Shown here: positions 20,901 to 34,600 of the stretch, one piece after another
Numbering within the stretch: the stretch's first letter is position 1
How the letters are laid out: each line of letters opens with the position of its first letter
Assembly (NCBI GenBank): GCA_016584305.1
Contig: JACEEZ010011991.1
Span: forward strand, 93,501-157,500
DNA length: 64,000 bases
Reading direction: 5' to 3'
Origin: Chionoecetes opilio
Lineage: Eukaryota > Arthropoda > Malacostraca > Decapoda > Majidae
The notes under the pieces: generated by a model
Told to the model about the DNA's origin: nothing
Databases searched by the model: none
Seen by the model: the letters and a program-made list of their open reading frames with translations, nothing else
Position numbers and translations under genes: made by a program

Positions 20901-23900
20901 TTTTTGCTTCCTTGGTAATTCTTGAAATCTGAAATCATGCATCATAGTAGCCTATTAGCTTCCCGTAACTACCTCTAAATTATGCACCCCAGTATTAGCC
21001 TCCCGTAACTACCTCTAAATTATGCATCCCAGTATTAGCCTCCCGTAACTACCTCTAAATTATGCACCCCAGTATTAGCCTCCCGTAACTATGACTAAAT
21101 TATCCATCATAGGAGTCTATTAGCTTTCCATAACTATGTCTGTAATGCATGCTTCCTCCCACTCAAATGTACTCATAGAATTGATTGGCAGATTTCAACT
21201 AAGTCTGTCTAATGGGCATAATACTGACTCCAACTTATAATATATTTCCCTTCCCTTTTGATTTTCGTCATTTGGTGGGCCACATCTCTAAGCTCTACAT
21301 ATATACTTATTATATTTATCTCAGTATATACGGTAGTGCAAACAAATCTCAAAGGAATCTCACTTTTTCATTTAATTTCTATACGAGTGTGCTGCCGTGT
21401 TGAGCTCACCTGCAGAACTATAGACGAGCTCTTCATCAAAGCCGAACAGCTTGCGTATCCTGGCCTTGGCTTCCTTGGCTGTGCCCGCCATCTCCACCGC
21501 CAGGCTGGACACCAGGTGGAAGGTGACGTCGTTGTGGTGCAGCGCCGCGGTGGCCTCCTCGCCCCCTTGGCAAACCTGACACCCAACGTGGACTATGGAG
21601 CGCGACACTCCCGCCCGCCACCTGAAGAACATAACAACATAAGAACATAAGAACATAAGACATAAGAACATAAGAACATAAGAACATAAGTCATAAGAAC
21701 ATAAGAACCATAGTAACATAAGAACATAAGTCATAAGAACATAAGAAAATAAGAACATAAGAACACCTGATTAACCCTTGAGGCCCACAACATAATTTCC
21801 ATTGTAATTTGGGTACCATTAGACAATTTCAGTGCACATAAGCAATATTTTAATAGCAATGACCTGTTTAGTATCCTTGTCCACTAACTAATTTGGTATA
21901 TTCAGTTACTTACGTGATTTTAATGGGTAACAACAGACAATTTTATATAGCCAAGGAAAGATCTGGGCGTGAAGGAGTTAAGGGTAGAGGCAAGGGTTGG
22001 CATGAGGTGATGTATTGGTGTTGGTTAGGGCTTGGTTAGGGCTTGGTTAGGACTTTGTAAGGGCTTGGTTAGGGCTTGGTTAGGAGTTGGTAAGGGCTTG
22101 GTTAGGGCTTGGTAAGGGCTTGGTTAGGGCTTGGTAAGGGCTTGGTTAGGAGTTGGTTAGGGCTTGGTTAGGGCTTGGTAAGGGCTTGGTAAGGGCTTGG
22201 TTAGGGCTTGGTAAGGGCTTGGTCAGGGCTTGGTTAGGGATGGTTAGGGCTTGGTTAGGGCTTGGTAAGGGCTTGGTTAGGGCTGGTTAGGGCTTTGTCT
22301 TGGTTAGGGCTGGTTAGGGATGGTTAGGGGCGTGGATAGTATAGCTGCCTTGACCCCTCAACAAAACCTGCAACACTCACTCTAGCGTTGATGCCGTCGA
22401 CGCCACGGCAGCCTCAACGTTCTGCGGCGGCACGGCTCCACTGAAGGTCAAGGCGCTGAGGTGGTGTGTGGCGTTGGTCTTGGTCAGGAAAGGTTGGGTC
22501 ACGGTCTTGACCTCACCCACTGCCACCACGGCATAGCGAACGTCGTCTATAGAACACAGGGTTGTAAGGGGTAAATAAGTAGGTGGTTAAGTCAATTAAA
22601 TATAAGTAAAGTAAATAAAGTAGTAATAGTAAATAAGAGTAAGTAAATAAAAGGTGTAAGGGTATAAGTAGGTGGTTAGTAAATTAGAATAGTAGTAATA
22701 AAGTAGTAAATAAAGTAGTAAGTAAATAAATAGAGTGGTTTTAAGGGGTAAATAAGTAAGTGGTTAAGTCAATTATAAGTAGTAATAAAGTAGTAAATAA
22801 AGTAGTAAATAAAGTAGTAAATAAAGTAGTTATAATAGTAGTAGTAAATAATAGAGTGGTTTTAAGGGGTAAATAAGTAAGTGGTTAAGGTAAAAATAGG
22901 TTAAGTAATTAAAGTAGTAAAGTATAATAGTAAATAAAGTAGAGGTAAGTAAATAAATAGAGTGGTTGTAAGGGGTAAATAAGTAAGTGGTTAAGTCAAT
23001 TAAATATAAGTAAAGTAAATAAAGTAGTAAATAAAGTAGTAAATAAAGTAGTAAGTAAATAAATAGAGTGGTTTTAAGGGGTAAATAAGTAAGTGGTTAA
23101 GTCAATTAAATATAAGTAAAGTAAATAAAGTAGTAAATAAAGTAGTAAATAAAGTAGTAAATAAAGTAGTAAGTAAATAAATAGAGTGGTTTAAGGGGTA
23201 AATAAGTAAGTGGTTAAGTCAATTAAATATAAGTAAAGTAAATAAAGTAGTAAATAAAGTAGTAAGTAAATAAATAGAGTGGTTTTAAGGGGTAAATAAG
23301 TAAGTGGTTAAGTCAATTAAATATAAGTAAAGTAAATAAAGTAGTAAATAAAGTAGTAAATAAAGTAGTAAGTAAATAAATAGAGTGGTTGTTAATAGAA
23401 GTGTTAAAATAAGTAAAGAAGAAATAGGTTTAAGTAAATAAATGTAAGAATAAATATAAGTAAATAAGTATAAGTAAATAAAGTAGTAAGTAAATAAAGT
23501 AGTAAATAAAGTAGTAAATAAAGTAGTAAGTAAATAAATATAGTGGTTTTAAGGTTGTAAGGTTTATACTTCTAAGGTGTAAATTACCATCAGGAAATAA
23601 TGTTCACAGGATATGAATTAAAATAACTCATTTCACATTATATAGTACAGCAAATTAACAAGGAAACATTGGTACAGCAGCTATTTGTAAGGTGTAAATA
23701 ACTATCAGGAAATAATGTTCACAGGATATGAATAACCCCTTGAGGCCCAGAACGTAATTTCCATTGTAATTTGGGTACCATTAGATGATTTTTAGTGACT
23801 ATAAGCAATATTTTATAGCTATGACCCGTTTAGTATCCTTGTCCACTAACTAATTTGATATATTCAGTGACTTTTCGTAATTTTATGGCTAACAACAGAC

Positions 23901-25385
23901 AAATTTTATAGCAAAGGAAAGATCTGGGCGTGAAGGGGTTACATTAACTAATTTCATATATACAGTACAGTAAATAAACAAGGAAACATTAGTATCAGCA
24001 ACTCTTACTGATGTTGTTTCTCTGTAGTTCTCTGTCCAGAAGATGCACCACGGAGGCCATGTCCTTCCCGGCGTTGCACTCGGCCAGCTCCACGACGACA
24101 GCCACGTCCGCCGAGCCCCGAGACGTCTGCTCATAAACCTGCGTCCATCCGTAAGGCACCTCCTTGCCCTCCACCACACAGCCGTCCTGCTGCCTGCAAC
24201 ACACCACCGTAAACAAGCTTGATCAAACAAACATCAATAAAATAATGTAGGTAGAGGTTGAAGTTCCCAAACTTCGGCATCCCAAGACTCGGCAACACCC
24301 AAAACTCGGCTAGGGTTCCGGATTTTCCAAAACACGGCAGAACACCCAAAACCCGGCGCGTAGTTGCCGGGTCGGCCGCTGGGTGCCACCACACTAGGCC
24401 GCTTGGTTTCTCCCGCCGATTTGTTTGTTGTTATTGTTCAGTGGTGTTGTGACTGTAGAGTTGTGTACACTGTTATTTTGTGTACTTCTACAGGTCTGTT
24501 ATTGGTATTATGGCTCCCAAACGTCCAGGAATTTTTTCATGTGATTTTCATGCTTTTTTCCCCCTTAATATATCTACGTTCTAAAAGTCGGGAAATTCCA
24601 TTACTCGGCTCGGCGCTGGTCCCGAGGTTGCCGAGTTTGGGAACTTCAACCTGTATAACATAATATATAACAAATAACAACACTATGAAGAAGCATGAAT
24701 GTAAATACTGTTATTGCATCATAATGTTAGAATCAGTGCAGAGAAGGATGACCAAGATGATACAAGGGATGCGTAACTTTAGTAATGAGAGGAGATTGAA
24801 GTTATTAAATTTACACTCACTCGAGAGACGCAGAGTAAGGGGCGATCTGATAGAAGTTTTTAAGTGGATAATGGGATTTAATAAAGGAGAGGTAGGAAAA
24901 GTTCTCACGGCTAGTCATCAGGGTAGAACAAGAAGTAACGGATTCAAGCTGGAAAAGTGTAATTTAAAAAGGAAATAGGGAAAAACTGGTTCACAAATAG
25001 GGTGGTGAATGACTGGAATGGTCTCAGTAGACAGGTGGTCAGTGCGGAGTCAATAGGGAGTTTTAAAAGGATGCTATATAATTTCATGGATGGGGATGAA
25101 AGGTGGATGTAGGTAGTGTTAAGTAACAGGAACTACCACGAGTAGGTCTCACGGAATCGCGGCCTCTTGTAGCTTCCTTATTTTCTTATGTTCTTATGTA
25201 TAAAACAATGGGAGACATACCTCATTCTCTTGATATACTGATGTACATTGGGAAAGAAAACATTCCATAAAATATCACTTAAAATAATAAAATAATGAAA
25301 TAACTTACCATTTTTGCACTTGTCTACATCAGGCGTAATTAGGAATACTACTGCCGTTATTACTACCACTATCATAATTGCACTG

Positions 25386-25461
<76 letters not shown>

Positions 25462-25568
25462 TACTACTCTTAACTGAAGATGTTAACTTACCATTTTTGC
25501 ACTTGTCTACATCAGGCGTAATTAGGAATACTACTGCCGTTATTACTACCACTATCATAATTGCACTG

Positions 25569-25629
<61 letters not shown>

Positions 25630-25640
25630 CACTACTACTA

Positions 25641-25672
<32 letters not shown>

Positions 25673-28600
25673 CTTAACTGAAGATGTTAACTTACCATTT
25701 TTGCACTTTTCCACCTCGGGCGTGTGGATGTGTCTGGCTGAACACTGGGTGCGGTACGAGGAGACAACAGTGCAGGGGGAGTTGAGGTCCTGCTGGCTGA
25801 AGGCGGGATGAGTGTGGCCCTGGATGCAGTGTGTGAAGTAGGAGTGCGGGTCTACGGCGGGGAAGCAATCACGGAGAGGACTGCTGCCGTACAGGAACAG
25901 CCGAGAACATTCCCGCACGTGTTCCTCTTCAACGGCACTGTAGTCTTGTACCCTGTTGGCCTGATTGGCCTGGAGTGGGAGAAATACATGTTTGCATTAA
26001 TATCAATCATGGAAGGTTGAGAATAATTACAATGCTTGACGGGAGGATGAATCTCAGCTATTCATGGTTGTGGAAATTGAATAAACCTTGCTGAATGTAA
26101 GTTAACCATTCCTGAAAGTTTGGTTAAAATTGGGACAGAAATGACGGAACCTTAGCTGTACAGACAAAGAAACAGACAGACAAACAGACATTCAGTGAAT
26201 CATATAAAGACAAAAATTTTGTCTAAATGTATTTATCACATTTCAAATCCCTGTGTGGCCAGGGTGTCTGTGAGGGTCCCCTCCAACCCTGTGTCACTGT
26301 TGCTGAACGGCTGCTCTCTACCTTATACTAATTGTATCATAGTATTTGTTGAGGTATGGACACAGCTGGGCACCAAATACATGGCATGTATTTAAATACT
26401 AAATACTAAACACATGGAAAAAATGTATCTAAATACCAAATACTAAATACATTTTATGAATGTATCTAAATACTAAATACTAAATACTAAATACTAAATA
26501 CTAAATACTAAATACTAAATACTAAATACTAAATACTAAATACTAAATACTAAATACTAAATACTAAATACTAAATACTAAATACTAAATACTAAATACA
26601 TCAATATTGTATTTAAATACGTCTGTAAATACATTTTAAATATACACAAATTTTAACATGTATTCAGTAATTCGTGATACGCAATATAAAATGTTTGATA
26701 AATGATAAAGGATACTTTCCTATTGTATATTTAATTAGTTGATTAATTAACTTAATTAATTGAGATTATTAATTGAGATTATTGAGTAATTAACTGATAA
26801 AAAAGTATTTACATTTTTATATTATGAGTATTTAAATACAATGTATTTAAATACTCATAAAGTATTTAGATACTGTATTTAAATACATGAAAATCAATGT
26901 ATTTATAAATACAGTTCTAAATACACAAATGTATTTAAATACTGCCCAGCTCTGTGTGTGGAGGAGTGGAGTCATTACCTGGTAGCACGGTGTGGTGGAG
27001 ATGGCCCACAGGGAGGCCAGGTGGGCCGCGTCACGGGACGTCTCGCCGCCCGGGCCGTGCAGATCATCGTAACCATCGCCATTGTAATTGCCCAACAGGC
27101 CACCAAGCCTGTCACAAATATTAATCCATTGTTTACATAAAACAGCCATTCAGTCATAAACTTAATCTCTCTTCCTACAAATATTAAGTCTCTGGCTACA
27201 TAAACAATAGACCTACAATTATCTTCATCATTCTTACTAGAGCAGACATCAACAATAGTCCAAACTCAAAGCAGAATGACACGACCAAGGGACAAAAACA
27301 CCCGAGCTCACCTGCCAAAGTATTTGCCGGAGACGGTGAGGGCACAGCCACGCAGCGCTCGGCTACAGCTCACAAAGAGGTCTGGCAGCTTCAGGGCGCT
27401 GTACTCTGTGCTGTTATGTACCTGTAGGATAGCAATGCTTCATCACAGTTTTAGGTATGAAGAAAAGTTGGAAGAAATTTTTTGGTGTGATTTTTGGGCG
27501 AGAGGAAAAGTTTTAGGGTGAATTTTGGGTGTGAAGAAAATTTGGAGGGCTGTTTAAAGGGTGATTTTTGGGTGTGGGTCGAATATTTGTTAGATTTTTT
27601 GGTAGAATGAAGTTTTTAGGGTGATTTTTGGGTGTGAAGAATAAATGGAGGGAAGTTTTGAGAGTGAATTTTGGGTCTGAAGAAAAGGTCAAAAAAAATA
27701 AAAGATAGGTCAGTATGGAGAAGAGTACCTGAGTTGTGTTTCCCGTGAAGGTGGCGCTGCCGTCCACACTCAAGGTTGCGTCGGTGCCCTGGCTGTGCAC
27801 TACTACGGACTTGAGCCGCGTCGCCCCCGCCTCCGCCTCATACACAGCAAACACCTCAAAGTCTCCTCCCTCAAAGTCCTTGGCCAAGAGATAGGAGCAA
27901 GATCCCAAAAACTGGTAGTGTTGCAGGTCAAAGGTGGTGACGTGCTGGCCTGTGGGGGCAAAATATCCATGGCTAGTCAGGGTACAAAATATCTGTCCTT
28001 GTTATTAAGAACATAAGAAAATAAGGAAGCTACAAGAGGCTGGGAGACCTACACGTGGTAGTTCCTGTTACTTGACACTACCTACATCCACCTTTCATCC
28101 CCATCCATGAATTTATCCAGCCTCCTTTTAAAGCTCCCTATTGACTCCGCACTAACTACCCCACAACTGAGACCATTCCAATCATTTACCACCCTATTTG
28201 TGAACCAGTTTTTCCCTATTTCCTTTTTAAATCTACACTTTTCCAGCTTGAATCCGTTACTTCTTGTTCTACCCTGATTAATAGCCGTCAAAACTTTTCC
28301 TACCTCTCCTTTATTGTATCCCTTTAACCACTTCAAAACTTATATCAGCAATGCCTTAACCCCTTCACGCCCAGATCTTTCCTTTGCTATAAAAAATTGT
28401 ATGTTCTCGAGCCATAAAATTATAAAAAGTAACTGAATATACCAAATTAGTTAGTCGGTAAGGATACTAAACAGATCATATCTATAAAACATTGCTTATA
28501 TTCACTAAAAATCATCTAATGGTACCCAAATTACAATGGAAATTACGTTCTGGGCCTCAAGGGGTTAATAACAAACTATAATAGCAACACTTCATACCTG

Positions 28601-31600
28601 CGATGACGGCCGTGGCAGTGTGGGGGGGCGTGAGGGCTTGCAGGAGGCTAGGCTCGGGCTCAGCTGCTGCCATCAGTCGCTCTGCCTCAACAGCCGCGGA
28701 TTCCTGGAACAACAGAGATGCCTTAATTCCTTTCATCCCCATCCATGAATCTATCCAGACTCCTTTTAAAGCTCCCTAATGACTCCGCACTAACCACCTG
28801 ACGACTGAGTCCATTCCAATCATTCACCACCCTATTTGTGAACCAGTTTCTCCCTATTTCATTTTTAAATCTACGCTTTTCCAGCTTGAATCCATGACTT
28901 CTTGTTCTAATAATGTCTGAAAACCTGTTACACTTGCAACAGTGGCGATGATTCTAACTTGCAACAGTGGCGATGATTCTAACTTGCAACAGTGGCGATG
29001 ATTCTAACTTGCAACAGTGGCGATGATTCTAACTTGCAACAGTGGCGATGATTCTAACTTGCAACAGTGGCGATGATTCTAACTTGCAACAGTGGCGATG
29101 ATTCTAACTTGCAACAGTGGCGATGATTCTAACTTGCAACAGTGGCGATGATTCTAACTTGCAACAGTGGCGATGATTCTAACTTGCAACAGTGACGATG
29201 ATTCTAACTTGCAACAGTGACGATGATTCTAACTTGCAACAGTGTCAATGATTCTAACCGTGATGAACAGGTGGGTCGGGAATTCCCAGGTCGGCTGCTC
29301 CATGAGGCTGGTCCAGTGCACGGGCAGGTACTGGTTGTACTCAATGTGACCTAACACACTGGGCTCAAACACAAAGATCCTGTAATGAGGAAATAAAACG
29401 ATATACCACACACTGTACTAAATAAAACTACACAACACTACATACTTAAACTACATAGGAGTAACAAGACACCTCCCGAACTAAATTGGCCCACCCCCTG
29501 TTTTTATATTCTCATACTGTCTTCTTTATAGGGACTGGCAACTAAGGGGGCTTTGTGTTACTTCTGTTTCCCCTTGGCCAGTCCTATGTGATGTACAAAT
29601 AGATTAAAAAAATACTATACAATTCAACCCTTCATCTCCACTGATTAAAGTGTTACAATGCATTCCTTTTGTGTGGGCTGTCACCGGGAGTCGACCGTGG
29701 TGTAACGGTAGCACGTCCGCCCGGCAAGTGGAAGGTCTCGGGTTCGATCCCCGAGCGGTGCCTGCCTTTTCGGTGAACCCCCTACCCTACCTCTAACACC
29801 TTTCTGTAAGTATCATCATCTTAAGGCCCTTGTCACCCTGGCTACTCACTGGTTGAGGAGGTAGTTGGTGGAGGCGAGGTAGTCACTGGCTGCATCCCCC
29901 GCCAGGAAAAGTTGTCGTTCCATGAAGCTTAAGCCCGTGTAGTCACCGGAGCTCCACTTCTTCCACAGTAACTCACCCTGAAGCACACTCACCCATTAGC
30001 TCACAGCCTCTTGTAGCTTCCTTGTGTTCTTGTTCTTATGTTCATTATTGGGCCGTTGTGGACAAGGCAACCTCAACTCACATGCATAGTACAGAAGAAC
30101 ATAAGAAAATAAGGAAGCTACAAGAGGCTGTGAGACCTACATGTGGTAGTTTCTGTAGTGATTGGTTAGGGATAATTTTACATGTCTTGCAACTCTTAAC
30201 CATTTCACGCCTAGATTTTTCCTTTGCGGTATGAAAATAGTCTGTTCTTAGCCATGAAATTACGAAAAGTAGCTTAATATACGAAATGAGCTACTGGATG
30301 TGGATACTAAACTGGTCATATATAAATAATATTGCTTATAATTAATTACAATAGTCAAATGAAGGGCCAAATTACAATGGAAATTACGTTCTGGTCCTCA
30401 AGGGGTTAAGGTGACCATACTGAATCATTCCTTAATGTATGAATATTTAGTCCATGAAAATTTGGTATGTTATGAGAAACTTTGAATATTTGGTCCATGA
30501 AAATTTGGTATGTTATGAGAAACTTTGAATATTTGGTCCATGAAAATTTGGTATGTTATGAGAAACTTTGAATATTTGGTCCATGAAAATTTGGTATGTT
30601 ATGAGAAACTTTGAATATTTGGTCCATGAAAATTTGGTGTTATCAGAAACTTTGAATATTTGGTCCATGAAAATTTGGTGTTATCAGAAACTTTGAATAT
30701 TTGTTCCATGAAAATTTGGTTTTATGAGAAACTTTGAATATTTGTTCCATGAATATTTGGTTTTATGAGAAACTTTGAATATTTGGTCCATGAAAATTTG
30801 GTGTTATGAGAAACTTTGAATATTTGGTCCATGAAATTTGTAGTTTAGAAACTTTGATATTGTCCATGAAATTGGTGTTATCAGAAACTTTGAATATTTG
30901 GTCCATGAAAATTTGGTGTTATCAGAAACTTTGAATATTTGGTCCATGAAAATTTGGTATGTTATGAGAAACTTTGAATATTTAGTCCATGAAAATTTGG
31001 TATGTTATGAGAAACTTTGAATATTTGGTCCATGAAAATTTGGTGTTATGAGAAACTTTGAATATTTGGTCCATGAAAATTTGGTGTTATCAGAAACTTT
31101 GAATATTTGGTCCATGAAAATTTGGTGTTATCAGAAACTTTGAATATTTGGTCCATGAAAATTTGGTGTTATCAGAAACTTTGAATATTTGGTCCATGAA
31201 AATTTGGTGTTATCAGAAACTTTGAATATTTGGTCCATGAAAATTTGGTGTTATGAGAAACTTTGAATATTTGGTCCATGAAAATTTGGTGTTATCAGAA
31301 ACTTTGAATATTTGGTCCATGAAAATTTGGTGTTATGAGAAACTTTGAATATTTGGTCCATGAAAATTTGGTGTTATCAGAAACTTTGAATATTTGGTCC
31401 ATAAAAATTTGGTATGTTATGAGAAACTTGAACACGAGGATAATGGGTGTGAAAGTATATATGTCAAAAGAAATCCAGGAGGAACATTATATAAACAATA
31501 AATTCTTCTCCAAAACTATAAATGATCACACTACTGTCAATAACACTATAGTCGCCACTGCACTAATGTCACTAGGCGAAATTTATAGGCAAATATTATG

Positions 31601-34600
31601 AATTTTAGCATGACTACAGACTTGTATGTGCCACTGAAGACAGGTACATAATATAAACTACTGTGCATGCCTCTTTAGTGACACATACAAATCTGTAGTG
31701 ATGCTAAAATTCGTAATATATGGTGCCTGGCGACATTAGTGCAGTGGCGACTATAGTGTTATTGAAGGTAGCAGACAGTTCCCAGCGTTGTCGTTACTCA
31801 CCCAGGCACAGACACTCACTCTCACACTCATAGTTACTCACCCAGACACAGACACTCACTCTCACACTCATACTCATAGTTACTCACCCAGGCACAGACA
31901 CTCACTCTCACACTCATAGTTACTCACCCAGACACAGACACTCACTCTCACACTCATACTCATAGTTACTCACCCAGGCACAGACACTCACTCTCACACT
32001 CATAGTTACTCACCCAGGCACAGACACTCACTCTCACACTCATACTCATAGTTACTCACCCAGGCACAGACACTCACTCTCACACTCATAGTTACTCACC
32101 CAGGCACAGACACTCACTCTCACACTCATACTCATAGTTACTCACCCAGGCACAGACACTCACTCTTACACTCATAGTTACTCACCCAGGCATAGACGCT
32201 CCTCGCTCTACTATCAATCTGTTGGAAGACGCTGAACTTAATCAGGTATGAATGCAAAGGTTCAATGCTTTCCATCAGAGCCCCTGGCAGCTGGTTAGCC
32301 ATCTGCACCACCTGGCCTTGGAGGTCTGCTGTCGTGCTCACCACCTGGATAAGAACATAAGAAAATAAGGAAGCTACAAGAGGCTGCGAGACCTACACGT
32401 GGTAGTTCCTGTTACTTAACACTACCTACATCCACCTTTCATCCCCATCCATGAAATTGTCTAGCCTCCTTTTAAAGCTCCCTATTGACTCCGCAAAAAC
32501 AAGGTCTTGGGTTCCTTATCTGTTGTTTTCACCGTCACGTGTCGTATACAGTAAACCCTCGCTTTTACGGACCTCTATACGTATAACAAATTACGGCATT
32601 AACGAGGTTTTTCTCCTCCTCCTCTGCTTCTTTCCGAGCCTCGTAAAGAAGGCTTGTGACAATTTCTAGTCCATGGCGTTCAGCTTTGTGATGGGAATGA
32701 AGGAAATTGGGATTTTTTAACAAAGCTTGTCCTACATCCATGCTTTGTACAGTAACAAGAAAGGACCTTCAATTATTTGTTCAATTAAGGTGTGTAAAGT
32801 CAATACCTCAGATATTTCCCCTATAATAAGGCGTGACAAGGATTATGAGTTACAGCTTCCCTCATAGCAATGTAGAAGTTTGGTATGGACTAAATGAGGA
32901 GGTGATATCGGCAAAGAATGTGCACCAGTGTGAAAAAACTGGAAAATGCACAACTGAGACGGACGGACCCCACCAGTGTAGCTCAGGCCCTGTAAAACAC
33001 TACTAGGGAAATACACACACACAGGAGACGGGACCCCACCAGTGTAGCTCAGGCCCTGTAAAACACTACTAGGGAAATACACACACACAAGGAGACGGGA
33101 CCCCACCAGTGTAGCTCAGGCCCTGTAAAACACTACTAGGGAAATACACACACACAAGGAGACGGGACCCCACCAGTGTAGCTCAGGCCCTGTAAAACAC
33201 TACTAGGGAAATACACAACATGGTCTGTAGAACGCTACTCACCCATGAATACAAACTGTCGGCAGCTGTTTGGGCAGACATCAGTGAGGCAGCCTGCCAG
33301 GCTTGGCTGAAGCGCTCGGTGACCATGGGACTCCAGGCACTCAGCGCCGCCACCAGGTCACCACCACCCCGCACCACGGCTCCTGTGAACACACCGCCAC
33401 CCTCGTAATTTTTTTTTTTTAAATACTACTACTACTACTAATAATAATAATAATAATATCTGCTGGTCTGTGCCGCCTCCCTGGCCTCACTCACCCTCCA
33501 GGCTGGTCCACACACCCACGGCCACGTCCCTCAGCCACTGCCCGGCCTGCACCATGCGGGGGTAGTACTGCTCCACCTGCAGGAACTCTCTCACCACTCT
33601 CACGCCACTCGTCAAGCTCTGCGGGAAAGAACATAAGAAAATAAGGAAGCTACAAGAGGCCGCCAGACCTACACGTGGTAGTTCCTGTTACTTAACACTA
33701 CCTACATCCACCTTTCATCCCCATCCATGACATTATCCAGCCATTATCTACCATTGCAATTTTTTTTTTTTTTTTTTTTTTTTTTTACATATGAGCCTAC
33801 AGTGCCTGTAGACTATTGCTCTGACATTGTCCACATCATACTCAGGCATTTCCTCGTCTCATGGTGACTACAATGTCATGCGCGGTTCACAATGTATGAT
33901 GAAAAATGTCAACCAAGTGTTCCAAGTTCCTATCTGTCAACCACTGATGATGGAGCTTGAACAGACAGGGGAAGGTGTTGGTACATTTATTCCGAGTCAT
34001 TGAGTTGATTAATGAAATATTCCCTGTATATGTTGTATGTTATGATCTTATTGTATATCTCTTTTTACATATAGACTCTTAGAATAGTTTCACATACAAC
34101 GTGTAACTTTAAGCATTATTGTAATTTTTGTTTAACTAGAAAAAAAAAAAAAATTATAATACTTACCGTAGATAACACTATAGTCGCCAGTCACTCGCCA
34201 CTGCACTAATGTCGCCAGGCACACTATATTACGAATTTTAGCATCACTACAGACTTTTACGTGCCACTGAAGACATGTAGTGTGATGTACATAATATAAA
34301 CTACTGTGCATGCGTCTTCAGTGCCACATAAAAGTCTGTAGTGATGCTAAAATTCGTAATATATTGTGCCTGGCGACATTAGTGCAGTGGCGAGTGACTG
34401 GCGACTTTAGTGTTATCTACGGTAGTCAAGAGGGTAAATACACGGGGAAACCTGTACTGAACTGAGAGAATCAATCAGTTAGCGTCTCCGAGTGGCGTTC
34501 TTGGTGACCTGAGTTCGACCCCGAGTAAGAACCATAAATCCACTTAAAATCTTTCTGCAACCGTTGAACAAAAAAATATAACTCAAATCAATCGCGGTGT

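Noticed and set aside
22010..22335. Interstitial telomere
   Set aside because: Units are irregular GGTTAGGGCTT/GGTAAGGGCTT, not uniform telomere repeats.
24685..24978. Host gene encoding a 97-residue protein
   Set aside because: The sequence is the tail of a non-LTR retrotransposon ORF that recurs in many copies, and is frameshifted.
29693..29762. Functional tRNA-Ala gene
   Set aside because: The acceptor stem does not pair and the anticodon loop lacks U33; better seen as a SINE head or pseudogene.
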